The translations under genes were made by a program, and so were the position numbers. This document shows, one piece after another, positions 11,901 to 24,200 of a DNA stretch of 64,000 bases (positions are counted from its first letter, which is position 1; each line of letters opens with the position of its first letter). Source of the DNA: Megalobrama amblycephala. Taxonomy: Eukaryota; Chordata; Actinopteri; Cypriniformes; Xenocyprididae. The notes beneath the pieces were generated by a model. The model saw only the letters and a list, made by a program, of their open reading frames with translations, searched no databases and was not told where the DNA came from. The stretch covers positions 1,480,001-1,544,000 of the forward strand of contig NC_063063.1 of the NCBI RefSeq assembly GCF_018812025.1. The letters run 5' to 3'.

Positions 11901-14900
11901 ATAGGTGCTCTTTAAGACTAGTTAGTGTCAGTCTCTGCCCTGTGAACCTGCAGCCACAGATATGAATGTCTGTAGCAGTGTAGAATATTAGTCAGATGCG
12001 ATTTGTAGAATTATTGGAGATTATGTAGTTAGTCCTCAGAAATGTTGTTACTTTAACTACTGTTCAAAGCTGTGGGGTCAGCAAGAAGTTTTAATTAATC
12101 ACCATTAAAAAAACGACTTTTATTCATCAAGGATGCATTAAATTGATCAAAAGTGACATTAATAATGTTACAAAACATTCTATTTCAAATAAATGCTGTT
12201 CTTTTAGAACTTTCTATAAAAATGTATCAGTTTCAACACATCTGAAGCTGTTTTCAGCACTGATAATAATCATAAATGTTTCTTGAGCATCAAATCATCA
12301 TATTAGAATGATTTCTGAAGGATCACGTGACACTGAAGACTGGAGTAACGATGCTGAAAATTCAGCTTTGATCACAGGAATAAATTACACTTTACTATAT
12401 ATTCACATAGAAAACAGCTGATTTGAATTACAATAATATTTCAGATTTTTAAATTAAATGCGAAAATTTCTCAAAATTTTTCAAAAACATTAAAAAAATC
12501 TTACCACCCCTAAACTTTTGATCGGTACTGTAGGTTTAGGTTAGTTCTGACGACATCTTATAAAAGCGAGTCGTCTGACCATTCCTCTGTTGTTGTTTTG
12601 AAGAGCTCGTATCAGACGCCTCCACCTGCCTTCAGCCATCAGGAGAGGATGGTTCATAAGAGCCTCGTTTATCTGTGGGTGTTGACGAGGTAAGACTTAT
12701 TATTACTTTTTCACATATTACTCTTTAACGCACGTGTTTATTTTCTAAATTGTGTTTTCTTCTCAACAGTTCGGTGGCTGTGGCTCTGGGAAGCCTCACA
12801 TTGTGGCACGCAGTGCTGATCACCAGAGGAGAGACCAGTGTGGAGAGACACATCAACCGCAGAGAGAGGAAACGACTCAAACTGAGGGGCAAAGTAAGGG
12901 CTAAGACACAAGTGTACACTTAAACATGCAATTTGTACAATTTTAGGAGGATCTATTTACAGAAATGCAATATAATATACATAACTATGTTTTCAGTGGT
13001 GCATAAACACCTAACATAATGAACCGTTATGTTTTTATTACCTTAGAATGAGCCATTTCTATCTCATACACCGCAGGTCGCCATTGACATGTTTCTACAG
13101 CAGCCCTAAACGGACAAACACTCTACAGAGCGATTCATCACTATGTTGTTCTTCTTCTAAATCGTTCGTGTTTTTAGAGGCAGCTTGCATCGTCACTATG
13201 TTGAATATGCACATAGTAGTAGTCGTCTGGTTAGACCGTTCTTTGTTAGAAGTAAGAAGAAACCTCATTGCTTGACTGGCTAACGTACTCTCTGCTGTCC
13301 TAGACGACAACATCTTTGTCTTGTGTCGGCCAGACGGCCACCGTAGCTTCTCTGTGTGCTTCGAAAGGGATTTGAAAGGTTGCAATTTGCAACCTCACCA
13401 CTAGATTCTGCTAAAATGTACACACTGCACCTTTAAAAGCTGAAGTTTGTCATTTCTGCAACTCTAGCGGCACAAAACACAATCTCAAAAATAAGTTTCT
13501 AAATCTAGGAATAATAATGAAAATAATAATAATAACAAGGCTGATAATAATGATTGACCAATGCTAATAATAATTAATAATATTATTATTAGTAGTAGTA
13601 TTTAAAAATGTTTTTATGGGTTTTTTAAAAATTTTGTTTTTCAAAGATGATATTACATAAAACTAGCAGCACAAAACAATTGCAAAAATAACCTTTTTCA
13701 AATATATTGTTATTAATAAAAATATTAATTTATTATTATCATTATTATTATTGGTGTTATTTATAAAAAAAAATATGGTAATTTTGTGTGTGTTTGGGGG
13801 GGTATTTAGATTTTGTTTTTAATTTTTGCTTTTCAGATAAAAAAAATTTCCGACAATTTATTTTTTTGTTTTCTTTTTCATTTTTGCTTTCAGAGATTAA
13901 GTTAGATAAAACTTAACAGCACAAAATGCAATTGCAAAAATAACAGTTTCCAAATCTGTTAATAATAATAAACATAATAATAACAACAAAGCTAATAATG
14001 ATTGACCAAATGCTAATAATAATAATTCATATTATTATTAGTAGTAGGTTTTTTGTTCATTTTTAAATTTTTTGTTTTTCAGAAATGACGTTATATAAAG
14101 CACAAATGTTTTCCAAATATATTATTATTCATAATAGTATTATTAATTTATTATTTTTTATTATTGGTGTTATTATAAAAAAAAAATGTGTTTTTATATT
14201 TTGTTTTTAATCTTTGCTTTTCAGAGTTATATAAACCAGCACAAAATGCAATTGCAAAAATTCAAATTTCCATATATTATTATTAATAATATTATTAATA
14301 GCATTGTTAATATTATTATTATTATTATTATTATTAAACTTTTGGGGTTTTCATGTTTTTGTTCATTTATTTTTTGGTTTTTATTTTCATTTTTGCTTTC
14401 AGAGATATATAAAACTAACAGCACAAAACGCAACTGTAAAAAAATATAATAATAATAGTTATTATTAATGATATTAACATTTTTTCTTCTTTTTTGATAT
14501 ATATAATTTTATTTTTTATTTTTTATTTCCAGAGATGAAGTTATATAAAAACGTATATTCTCATGTTTGAAGATAACTTTTGTCGTGAACTCGACTGTAT
14601 GTTCACAGATTTTCCGTAATCCATACCACCATGGAAAAATGAACAACTGGAGAAGGTTTTTTGGTGTTGAGAAGCAGAGGTGAGGTGTTTACCATATTAT
14701 TACCCTTAATTTCCCCAATTTAGTTAAAGCCAAAACTTAACTGTACAACTGTTTGACAGTGAATATGTTATAATCTGTATGTAGTAATAATCGCTTTCCC
14801 TGTCGTTCAGTGACTGGCTAACACGGGTTCTGCTGCCCTCCTGTCATCTTCCTCACGGGGATGGCCTGACGTGGGACTGTCCTGCATACAGGAACAACAC

Positions 14901-14913
14901 CGTGGCGATTTGA
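5910..14913 (+). CDS. zdhhc16: Palmitoyltransferase ZDHHC16, complete, nine coding exons
   Basis: Protein S-acyltransferase of the DHHC family, expected in ER/Golgi membranes; in vertebrates it acylates phospholamban and ZDHHC6 and binds c-Abl. Coding exons: 5910-6149, 7156-7350, 9384-9472, 10001-10029, 10112-10245, 12604-12689, 12770-12893, 14609-14679, 14811-14913. They sum to 1071 nt, so 356 residues plus TGA, and every junction keeps frame with GT-AG ends. The start ATG gives MRSWRWYLSK, as in vertebrate ZDHHC16. Membrane segments fall near residues 81-103, 113-131, 200-220 and 240-270. The Cys-rich domain runs from C156 (CKKC, HHCSIC) to the catalytic DHHC at 181-184, followed by PWLNNCVGHFNHRYF. 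The C-terminal part keeps WLTRVLLPS and LPHG. The protein lacks the 16-residue linker after AIE found in the longer human isoform. Neighbour mms19 is convergent. Confidence 0.95.
6217..6345 (+). repeat. Dispersed repeat copy in zdhhc16 intron
   Basis: The segment from 'atataaacactgatgtcta' to 'caccagtaggtggc' and 'acaagtgactta' recurs with small changes at about 39630-39770 in an mms19 intron. It is non-coding and I do not assign a family. Confidence 0.6.
7635..7848. mobile_element. TTAA-flanked MITE (family A-like), 214 bp
   Basis: TTAAAGGGATAATTCACCC on the left mirrors GGGTGAACTATCCCTTTAA on the right. The interior contains a perfect-looking hairpin, 'agatcttggcccccattgac' against its complement near 7725-7750. 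It lies in a zdhhc16 intron. Confidence 0.85.
10325..10680. mobile_element. Abundant inverted-repeat element (family B) fragment
   Basis: Shares the run of motifs 'tctgctcaccaaggctgc', 'agtcttcagtgtcacatga', 'cagaaatcattctaatatga' and 'atgcatccttgctgaata' with segments at 12065-12530, 19935-20710, 24740-25740, 33900-34020, 39890-40010 and 43930-44350, in both orientations. I infer a non-autonomous DNA element. Confidence 0.7.
10948..11803. mobile_element. Long palindromic element (two arms of about 400 bp)
   Basis: The left arm (about 10948-11330) contains 'aacacctccactg', 'tctagagaaaccatcgga' and 'tgctctgtgatgctcc'. The right arm (about 11420-11803) is its reverse complement. The right flank (11800-11913) shares 'agcaacattacacactaaag' and 'aggtgctctttaa' with the TTAA element at 36362-36841, so the two belong to related families. 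Located in the zdhhc16 intron between coding exons 5 and 6. Confidence 0.8.
12065..12530. mobile_element. Family B element copy, opposite orientation
   Basis: Reads as the reverse complement of the 10325-10680 segment, with 'tcatattagaatgatttctg' and 'gtgacactgaagactgga'. It ends near 12530 with a terminal sequence like 'aaacttttgatcggtactgta'. The intron therefore carries two inverted copies. Confidence 0.65.
13440..14560 (+). repeat. Degenerate intronic tandem repeat in zdhhc16
   Basis: Repeated blocks built from 'agcacaaaatgcaattgcaa', ATT-rich runs and a 'tttttgctttcagag' theme; one pair is offset by about 450 bp (13468 versus 13917). Each block carries an acceptor-like pyrimidine tract plus CAG. 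The true acceptor for the next coding exon is at 14607-14608. Confidence 0.65.
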
Positions 14914-15720
14914 CGTCATGATGATCAGATCAGCACATATCAGACTCTTAAGACTGAAGGGACTCTGCATCACCCCTGACCTTTACAAACGAACGACTGC
15001 TGCCGTTTAGGCCGTCTTATGAGGGTTTTTTTATGGGATTTTACTGAAATGTGTGTTTACTGTACAGCGTGAGATCCTTGTGCCGAGTTCAAAGTAGTAC
15101 TTGGTGCCAAAGACTTGATGTGAATGGATTTTGGTGACATCTGAGGAATATTTATATTTTTTATCTTCCAGTGTTGATCATGATGATTCATGGGAATCTT
15201 TGAGCTGTGTCCTTTATGAACATTTTTCACCATGTTTTTGAATGTCTGAACATTTCCAAAGTGGTCCATGCATTTTGTTAAAATGAAGTTATTTTACAAT
15301 AATGTTTTCTAATGAACACACTGACGTGGTTTTAAATGTGAAACACACCTGTACAGATGTGTGACGGGCTCCAGAAGTCTGAGACCACTGGGGAAAAAAG
15401 TGTAACATAAATATTTTTTATTCTTTTCTAATTACATTTGTCTCGTTATAAATTATATTGTCGGCAGAATTGAATTACAGACTCTTATATTTATACAAGA
15501 ACAAAGTTAAACACTTTTTTCATTTGTTAGCATTAGTTAATGCATTCATTAACTGACATGAACAAAGAACAATGTTTTTACTGCATTTTTTAAACCTGTT
15601 ATTTAATTAAAAAATATTTGCTCATTTTAGTTTACAGTGCATTAATGTGAACAGATACAACTTTGATATTAATAACGTATTAGTGAATGCTGTAGAAGTA
15701 TTGTTCATTGTCAGTTAATG
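14914..15720 (+). other. zdhhc16 3' UTR and flank
   Basis: Follows the TGA at 14911-14913. No canonical AATAAA close to the stop was picked out with confidence. From about 15520 onward the sequence is repeat-like ('cattagttaatgcattcatt'), resembling the segment at 17205-17435. No further coding exon was seen. Confidence 0.5.
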
Positions 15721-15724
15721 TGAA

Positions 15725-17435
15725 CTATGTAACTTTTGGCATTTTAGCATTAAAAAAACAAAACTGCCTGCATTTCGCGGAAGAACATTGTTTTGGTTGT
15801 GCTTCGGCTCTGCGTGACTGCGGATGAATATGTTATACCGTTCATAAAACATTCACTAGTTCTTTACTTATTAATAGACACACTACTTTCTTAAAAAATC
15901 ATTTCTAGCACAGCACTACAACAACCATAATTAAATGAGCCTTCACAATAAATAATTATGTACGTTACAATAAACTGTTAGAGAGCTACATAATATGGCG
16001 ATTTATCTAGTCAATAAAATACTTTACTCACGTTCAATATTTCAAATCCCTCTCTCGCCATCTCCGAAAATCCAAGCTATAATGTTGATTCTGGATTTAT
16101 TATGAGCTCCGTTTTTTTAAACGGTTGATTCCTCAGAAATTTGAGATTTAGCAGCTCCATGTCGATCTTTATCGCTTTTTCCACGCGCAACTTTTCTCCT
16201 CAGCCTTTAAAGCTGCAGTCTTTAACTTTTTTGTGTTCAAAATGTACAAAAATCAGAATGAACGAGTACATCATGGATCCATTCTCCAAAGTGTGTTTTT
16301 TGTCTTATCCTGAATCACTGCGATACACCTACAATAAGTGTTTATATTCGGACTATTTTAGAGTGGTTCGGGTCGCCGCCGCTGCGGAGTAGCACAGTAC
16401 CTGCGTGACTCGTCATAGGTATAAACAGAGAGAAGTAGTTCCGGTTACAGTGTTCTTCCGCAACACGCATGCCGTTGTTTAACCACAAGAGCGCCAAAAG
16501 TTTGGACCTCAGCTTTAAATATGGCCAAAGTCCCATTCAAGGAAAGTCTGTTCACTAGCCAAGACCAAGTCCTATCAATTTGAATGGGGGAATCCTAAAA
16601 TCTCAAAAAACTGCTTGGCGAACTCACCATTAAATCAAACCAGCAACAAAATCTGACATGAACTGTCCCATAAATGTTTCTTATGTTCAAATAGTGTTAA
16701 AAAAGCGCATTTTTCAGGCTAGACGAGCCGATGCGCATGTGCAATCCTTAGCGCGAGTCAGCTGCAGTGACGCAACGACTTTATCAATCAGCGATTGGCT
16801 TTTACTTAGAAGGCGGGACCTATTCCGCCATATTGCACATTACAGTTTCTCCCATCCATAACTAATAGGAGTGAATCATCTTTCTATTTATATAGTCTTT
16901 TATTATTATTATTATTTCGATAGTCTTTGATATGGCTCTGCTTTTCCTTATTTACGGATATAACGAGAAACGCGCGGGCGAGTGACGTATATACGCATAT
17001 TTCCCGCGAAAACCATCCCGACAGGTCTAAAATTTAAAAACACTTACAATAGGTTTACCATAGTGAATCTTTTGTAAGACAAAAACATGTTTTGGAAGAA
17101 TTATTGATAGTGTTATTTAAATTTCGTTACTTTCAAACAAAAAAAAAAGTTACAGTGTATCTTTAATGTTAACAAATACCTAAGTTTTAATCATATTTTC
17201 AGTAACACTTTACAATAAGGTCTCATTTATTAACATTAGTTAATGCATAAGCCAACATTAACTATTATTGAGAAATATGTATTTTACAGCATTCATTAAT
17301 GTTAATTAAACCATAAATAATTGTATTTTTTATGTTAGTTCAAAGTGCATTAAATAACGTTAACAGATACAACTTTTGATTTAAAAATGGTTGATGTTAA
17401 CAAATGAAATCTTATTGTAAAGTATTATTTTCAGT
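15725..17435. repeat. Inverted-repeat transposon remnants in the zdhhc16-mms19 convergent spacer
   Basis: 'aacttttggc' and 'cggaagaac' near 15735-15785 are mirrored by 'gttcttccg' and 'gccaaaagtt' near 16452-16501, marking one inverted-repeat element. A separate unit at about 17205-17435 has ends 'acactttacaataagg' and 'cttattgtaaagta' in inverse orientation. Short frames inside are unrecognised. Confidence 0.6.
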
Positions 17436-17708
17436 TTCCATGTTTTATTTCCAGTATGTTCTCAGACTTCTAGATTCCCCAGAAATGTAAGTTTTGTGCT
17501 ATCTGTGATTTGAGAAATCAGGTAATTTTGTCGTATTCTGTGCGTACGTCGGGTTCACATTAAGGTCAGTCCAGCACATACTGTACAAATGAACTGGTGT
17601 GAGATAAAACAGCAATAAAACAATTTCCTACTGGGAAATTACGATACACAGCAAGTTGTACCTTCAATTCAATGCTAAAGTCTCACAATCTACACATTTA
17701 CAAAAAGT

Positions 17709-17714
17709 TTTATT
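17709..17714 (-). terminator. Candidate mms19 polyadenylation signal
   Basis: AATAAA on the minus strand, about 545 nt after the mms19 stop codon. It would give a plausible 3' UTR of about 0.55 kb. There is no expression support in hand. Confidence 0.4.
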
Positions 17715-18257
17715 GACAGGTTATTTGACACTTAAATATCGTTTATATTCTTGGCATCAGTTTAGTCAATTAGACCTTTAAAGTCAGTCTTGTGAAAACG
17801 GACAACCAACCAACATCGTGGCTAACGAAACGCATCAGTTCAAAAACACTGACATTAGGACAGTCGTATCAACAGCACATTCAAAGAGCAATCTGGATTC
17901 TGCATCTAACATCCCTATAATAATGACACGGCATGATTGAAATGATAACAGCACACGGTGCGCTTTACTCTTGCGATCTTGATTCAGCATCTGCTGTTGA
18001 AGGTCCATCTGAAAAGAGCTTCACTCAAGCAGTTCTTGGCTGCTGACAGTCTGTTCAGCCATTGCTGTGTCATATCATAAAAAAGGGGATAAGGGAGTAA
18101 AATCAAAGGCTGTGAGCGGTGATCCATCTGGGCCGTTCCCAACGTTAACATCAGTTCATCTTCCACCGGGGCTTCCTAACAAAAACCTACGGATGAGCAA
18201 AGCAACATTAGATGCGGTCGGTCAGTGAAACCTGAAGGTCATGCATGGACGTCCGCC

Positions 18258-21200
18258 TCACCATTCCCCTCGAGCCGCCACAGCCTCCTTCCTCACCAGC
18301 CTCTTTGTGTCGTCCAGAGGAGCAGCAAGAGCTTTCAGCACTCTGGCACGGAACGGCAGGACCTGAAACAGGCACCAAAATTGATCAAATCTGTGATTTT
18401 TAAAGTCAACTTGATTTATTCTTGTAAGTCATCTGAGCTGAAGCCCTAAAACCAGCTTCTCTTACCATATGTTCAGGCAGGCGAGAGAGAGCATGAACAC
18501 AGCGGAGAGACGCGATTCTCACTTTCTGTCAGAGTGAAGATAAAGTCAACATTAGGCACGTGCTGTTAGACTGACTAGAATCTAGGGCTGGGTATTGACG
18601 ATTTTCACGAATCGATTCGATTACTATTTACGTGTTTTCGATTATTTTGGATGTAGTATTTCAGTTTCAGTACATGGCAAATTTTCTAGACGACAAAAAT
18701 CTCTCAACTAATGCTGTAAACTACACATGAGAGTCAGTTAGTACTACTATAATAATACTGAAGGTTAAATTAACTTTTTTATATACAAACACTTAAATTA
18801 CACTCAATGATGTTTTTATTATAAATAAAGTTTAGAATTACATAATCATATTTCTACTCCGATTCGTTTTTTTAAAAATATAAACATTCAAATCGTGGCT
18901 GTAATAACTGATTTATTCAAACATGCATTAAATATTGAAGAACATTATAATGAATATGTAACGGTGCATAACTATATTTATCAGAATGCTGCTTTCTAGA
19001 GTTCACTTTTCTATCTGACTAATGAGTTTATGGTCACTGAATATGTTTTTCTGAGGTAAATGTGACGTCACGTGACATTGAAGCTGTTTTATTGAGGTTG
19101 AAGCACTGATTGAGCGATTACACGAGACATGATACGGATTTCAGTAAGTTGTACTGTATATTTTAACATACCTTCAGATGTTCATGCATGTTTATTTCGC
19201 TGTAACTGGTATTAAAGCGGAAGAGAGGATGATCACATGCTTCTCTTTAACTGAGGCGCTAAAGCGATCTGTCACGCCACATTAAACAGCGCCGAAACGG
19301 TATTTATTTTTTGAATGGACGTCATTTGAAATCTGAGACTTTGCTTCATATCAAAAGTAACAAAGATTATTGCGATTTATTGGATGGGAGGCGCTACATA
19401 TTCTGCTCATTCATCAACTGAAAACAGACTAGACTAATCCATTCTTGGGATTTAAGAATCGATATCGGTTCGTAAAAATGAGAATCGATTAAAATCAATA
19501 TTTTTTACCCAGCCCTACTAGAATCAGATGCAAACGCTCTCTGCAGTGCGCGGTTACGTGAGGTACCATAGCAGGGCTGGTGGCAAGGGCCAGCAGGCGG
19601 GAGAACAGCGCCTCCAGCTGGTTCCTGAGGGCCGCCGGGGGTTCCAGCAGCACCGGCTGCAGGCAGGACAGAGTGGACAGCTGAACCGCCTGATCCGGAC
19701 ACGACAGCGCCTCCAGCAGGAGCGGCAGCAACTGGCAGAGAAAAGCACACACTTTACACACTGCATATCAGAGAATACTTCTGAAATCATTTATTTGAGC
19801 AAATTCAACTCACTGCAGGAAGCTCTGTGAGCTGGACTTCTCTGGGAAGATTATTGACGATGTGTGACAGGGCTTTCAAATAACAAGACTTCTTCTCTGT
19901 AGAAAAAAAACCAGAAACTATTTACACTAGCAGTCAAAAGTTTGTGATTTTTTTTTGAAAGGAGAAGTCTCTTCTGCTCACCAAGGCTGCAATTATTTCA
20001 AATTAAAACAGCAATATTATGATATACCAGTAGGTGGCGCTGTGACGATACTGTGCATGTACCCCCAAGTCATGCCTGTAATGACATACACCAAGTTTAG
20101 TGTCAATACACCAAATCTTTGCGAAGATACAGCATCAAATCCATTTTTGAGTGTTCGCCGTCAAATTCGTTGAGGCATTACACGAGAACGGATTGGCCGA
20201 TCAAAAATCTTTTAATTATTACAATTTAAAATAACTGTTTTCTATTTGAATATATTGTAAAATGTAATTTATTCCTGTGATGCAAAGCTGAATTTTCAGC
20301 ATCTTCAGTGTCACATGATCCTTCAGAAATCATTCAAATATGCTGATTTGTTTATTTGTATTCAATTATTATTAATAGTAGCTAAACATTTTTTTTATAT
20401 ATAAATCATGATGCATTGTTTAAGTATTCTTCAGGAAAAGCATTTTTTATAAAATAGAAATCTTTATAACATTATAAATGCCTTTACTGTCACTTTTGAG
20501 CATTTTAATGCATCCTTTCTAAATAAAAGTATTAATTTCTTTTTCGTTTTTTTAATATTGATAATCATAAATGTTTCTTGAGCAGTAAATCATCATATTA
20601 GAATGATTTCTGAAGGATCATGTGACACTGAAGATGCTGAAAATTCAGCTTTGCATCACAGGAATAAATTAGTTTACTATATATATATTCAAATAGTAAA
20701 CAGTTATTTTAAATTGTAATAATATTTAGGGATCATTTGCATGAAATTTGGTATGTAGCATCTACTCACACTCCAGGCAAAAAGTTATTAAAAGATTTTT
20801 GATCGGCCAATCCGTTCTCGTGTAACACGCAAAAATAGATTTGATGCTGTCGTGATCTTCGCAATAATTTGGTGCATTGACACTAAACTTGGTACATGTC
20901 ATTATAGGCATGACTTGGGGGTACATGCACAGTATCGTCACAGCGCCACCTACTGGTGCCAAGATAGGAAAAAAGGCTATTTTTGCTTATAACTTTTGAA
21001 TGCCTTGTCCTAAAATCATGAGTATGGCCTCCTTATATTCTTTGAGGCATACCGAGTAGAACGATATCCAATTTTATTTGGTCGGCCATTTTGGGCATTG
21101 TTTTTTAGGAATGCATGAACGTATCGTTACGAAACTCAGTATAATTCATCAAGACCATGTTCTGAGAGGACCTGTAAAGTTTTAGGTCAGCGCCTCCTAG

Positions 21201-24200
21201 TGATCAAGAGATATAATGAAATTTACGAAAATGCTTATAACATGAAAAATTCAACATATTGTCATTTAACTTACATCATCAGATTCGTTGGCTTATGCCG
21301 AATCCTACGATACCAAATTTGCCATATTCTACCATACTTACTGTCCGCCATATCGAATTTAATTCAAAACCTACTTTTTCGAACACCTCCTACAAAATTT
21401 GCATCTCCTACAAAATTTCCGATTTGTATGAAATTTGTTATTTAGCATCTACAGACACTCATGACAAAACGTTATTAAAAGATTTTTTGTTGTTTTATAC
21501 TGCAACAAATTTGACTGCAAGCACACCAAAATGGATATGCAGCTGTATCTTTGCAAACGTTTTGTGTATTGACAGGAATGAATGAATGAATGAGTGCAGA
21601 GTTTCATCATAGCGCCACCTACTGTTCAGAAGTTATAAACCATGACATAAGTGCTTTAACTGATGTAATTTAAACAGCTTTATCCTAACCTCATGATCAC
21701 AGATGTCCACAAATATTTCCTTTTCTGCCCTTATTCAGCTTGACCCCGGCATTGCTGCTTGCAGCTATATTTCACAATTTTTACTATATTTTTGATCAAA
21801 TAAAAGCAGCCTTGCTGAGCATAAGAGACTCTTTCACAAAACATTCAGCAGTAGTTGTAGATGCAAAGCAAGTAGAGTGATTCTGTCATATTGGTTGTGA
21901 AGGCAGGAAGTGGTAATCAGGTACCCTGCTCTGCAGAGTTGAAGCCTTTAACGAGTTTGGTTGAGTTTTCAGCGAAAAAACGCTGTCTGTACATGATGCG
22001 CACATCTGCGTGGCAACTGCGATTGAGCACATCTGGCGAGTCGCTCATGAGGACGCAAAAGCCGTCGGCCGCCTGAGATCCTAATTCTGGGTCACTCAAC
22101 AGAGCAAAGAGCTGAAAGACAAGTGAAGGATGGAGAGACCACTCAAACACTGAACCTCGGAAAATGGCTAGGAAAATTTTTTTTTTTTTTTGGAAGAAAT
22201 AAATCCTACCTTGTCAGTCAGAGCTGTTGATAGCGGATGATACCGTAAGAGGAGGGCTTTAGGCCACCTGTACAAAAGAAAAAATTAGTGGTTCTTGTGC
22301 ATCAAACAAGCATGTTTGAGCTTCTGTTTGCCATATTTGATGTGCTCTGAATTAGGGCTGGGTTAAAAAATAAATAAAATTATATTTATTTATTTATTTA
22401 TTTATTTATAGGCACATTCCAGGATCAGTCGTTCTCTGGGTCTGGTGTCAATAAAAGCTTTTATTGGACTAACAAGGAAGTTTTCAGTCCTGAAATTTAC
22501 AGTACGATGACCTCTTATATATCAAAAGCTCAAGGAAAAGCTTGATTTCTCAATTCATGACCCCTTTAAAACCAGTTATAGCACAAAATAAATATGAATG
22601 AACACCTGAAGGTACGTTAAAATATACAGTACAACTTAACGAAATCCGTATCATGTCTCATATAATCGCTCTATCAGTGTTTCAACCCCGGATATACATT
22701 AATAAAACAGCTTGTAAACAATGTCACGTAACGTCACATTTACCTCAGAAAAACATATTCAGTGACCATAAACTCATTAGTCAGCTAGAAAAACTCTAGA
22801 GGAGTATTTTGATAAAGATATGCACCATATTACATATTCATTATAATTTTTAATGTTCTTCAATATTTAATGCATGTTTGAATAAATCTGTCAAGTTTTT
22901 AATGATAGAAATTTAATGTTTATATTTCACAAAAACAAACTTGGATATAATTATGTGATTGTAAAATTAGTATTATTAACTTTATTATTATAAAAACTTC
23001 CTTGAGTGTAATTTAAGTGCTTGTATACAAATCAGTTTATTTTAACCTTTAATATTATAGTACAAACTGACTCCTTGTATAGTTTACAGCATTAGTTGAG
23101 AGATTTTTTTCCTCAAGAAAATTTGCCATGTAATGCACCTGACATATATCTAAAATAATCTATATTTAGTTGAAATCAAATCGAATCATGAAATTCAATA
23201 CCCAGCCCTACTCTAAATGTGTGTTGATTAGTGTTTATATGTGAATAAAAGCCTAAATTTAATCTGTCCAAACAGTGGAACAATAGAAGACTGACAGTTC
23301 AGAAATGGAAAAAATATTGGCATCTCTCTTGATTTTGTCATTACCCAGAGCAGCAGTGTGAACGCTTGTGTTCGCTGGGAAGAGGAAACGTTGTCCAGCT
23401 CCACACTGATCCTCTTCAACACTCTCTCCAGCACTGCGTCAAGAGCTTCACCTGAACACACACACACAACAGATCAGGTAAGTCAACTCCAGAGCTCAAA
23501 TAACTTGTTCATTATTCCAGTGTCCTACATTGATAGAAAAGAGGTCAGTGGTTCCCAAACCAGGCAAATCCATTTGAGCGCTTGGAGTACATCATAAATG
23601 GAATGGGGCATCAGAAATGTGTCGCGTCACGTCACATATTAATATTTTGTGTTCAATTACTTACTTGTGTGGCAAGTAGCCACATAATAAAAAGGGATAA
23701 TTTCACAGTATCACCCTGAAGAGGTTTCTTTTGCAATCTGCTGACTGTACGCTAGTCCATTTTTTATAACTCCCATTGGTTTGGGAACCACTGCATTAGG
23801 CCATGTAGCACAAAATTCAGTGCATGTGATTTAGGAAGAAGATGAAACGATCCTGTGTATACCTGCCGGCCTCTTTGTTGACCAAACCAGCGAAGCATTT
23901 CGCAGCAAACGTGTAGGAGAAGAGGTGTGAACACATACAGCTCAGATCTTCCAACTGGACCAGAAGTGTGTCAATCTCAGGAATATCCACCTGTTGTGTA
24001 AATGATAAAATTAAGATCTTTTGCAATAGCGACAACCATAAATGCACAAATCGCATTAAAAATATTTATTTTGGTTCAGCCAACGGCAAATGCAGTCCTT
24101 AGTTTCTATGAGAACCGGAGCTTCGCAAACTTGTATTAAGAAACACTAATAAACCTGCTGTTGCTTTAAGGGTTTTCTGTGGTTTTCCATCTTAAAGTAA

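Noticed and set aside
23870..23970. Alternative donor in exon 23 (GCT G|GTTTGG) that would restore phase into exon 24
   Set aside because: It would delete the conserved LVNKEAG stretch, and exon 25 would still be frameshifted; a one-base insertion explains the data better.
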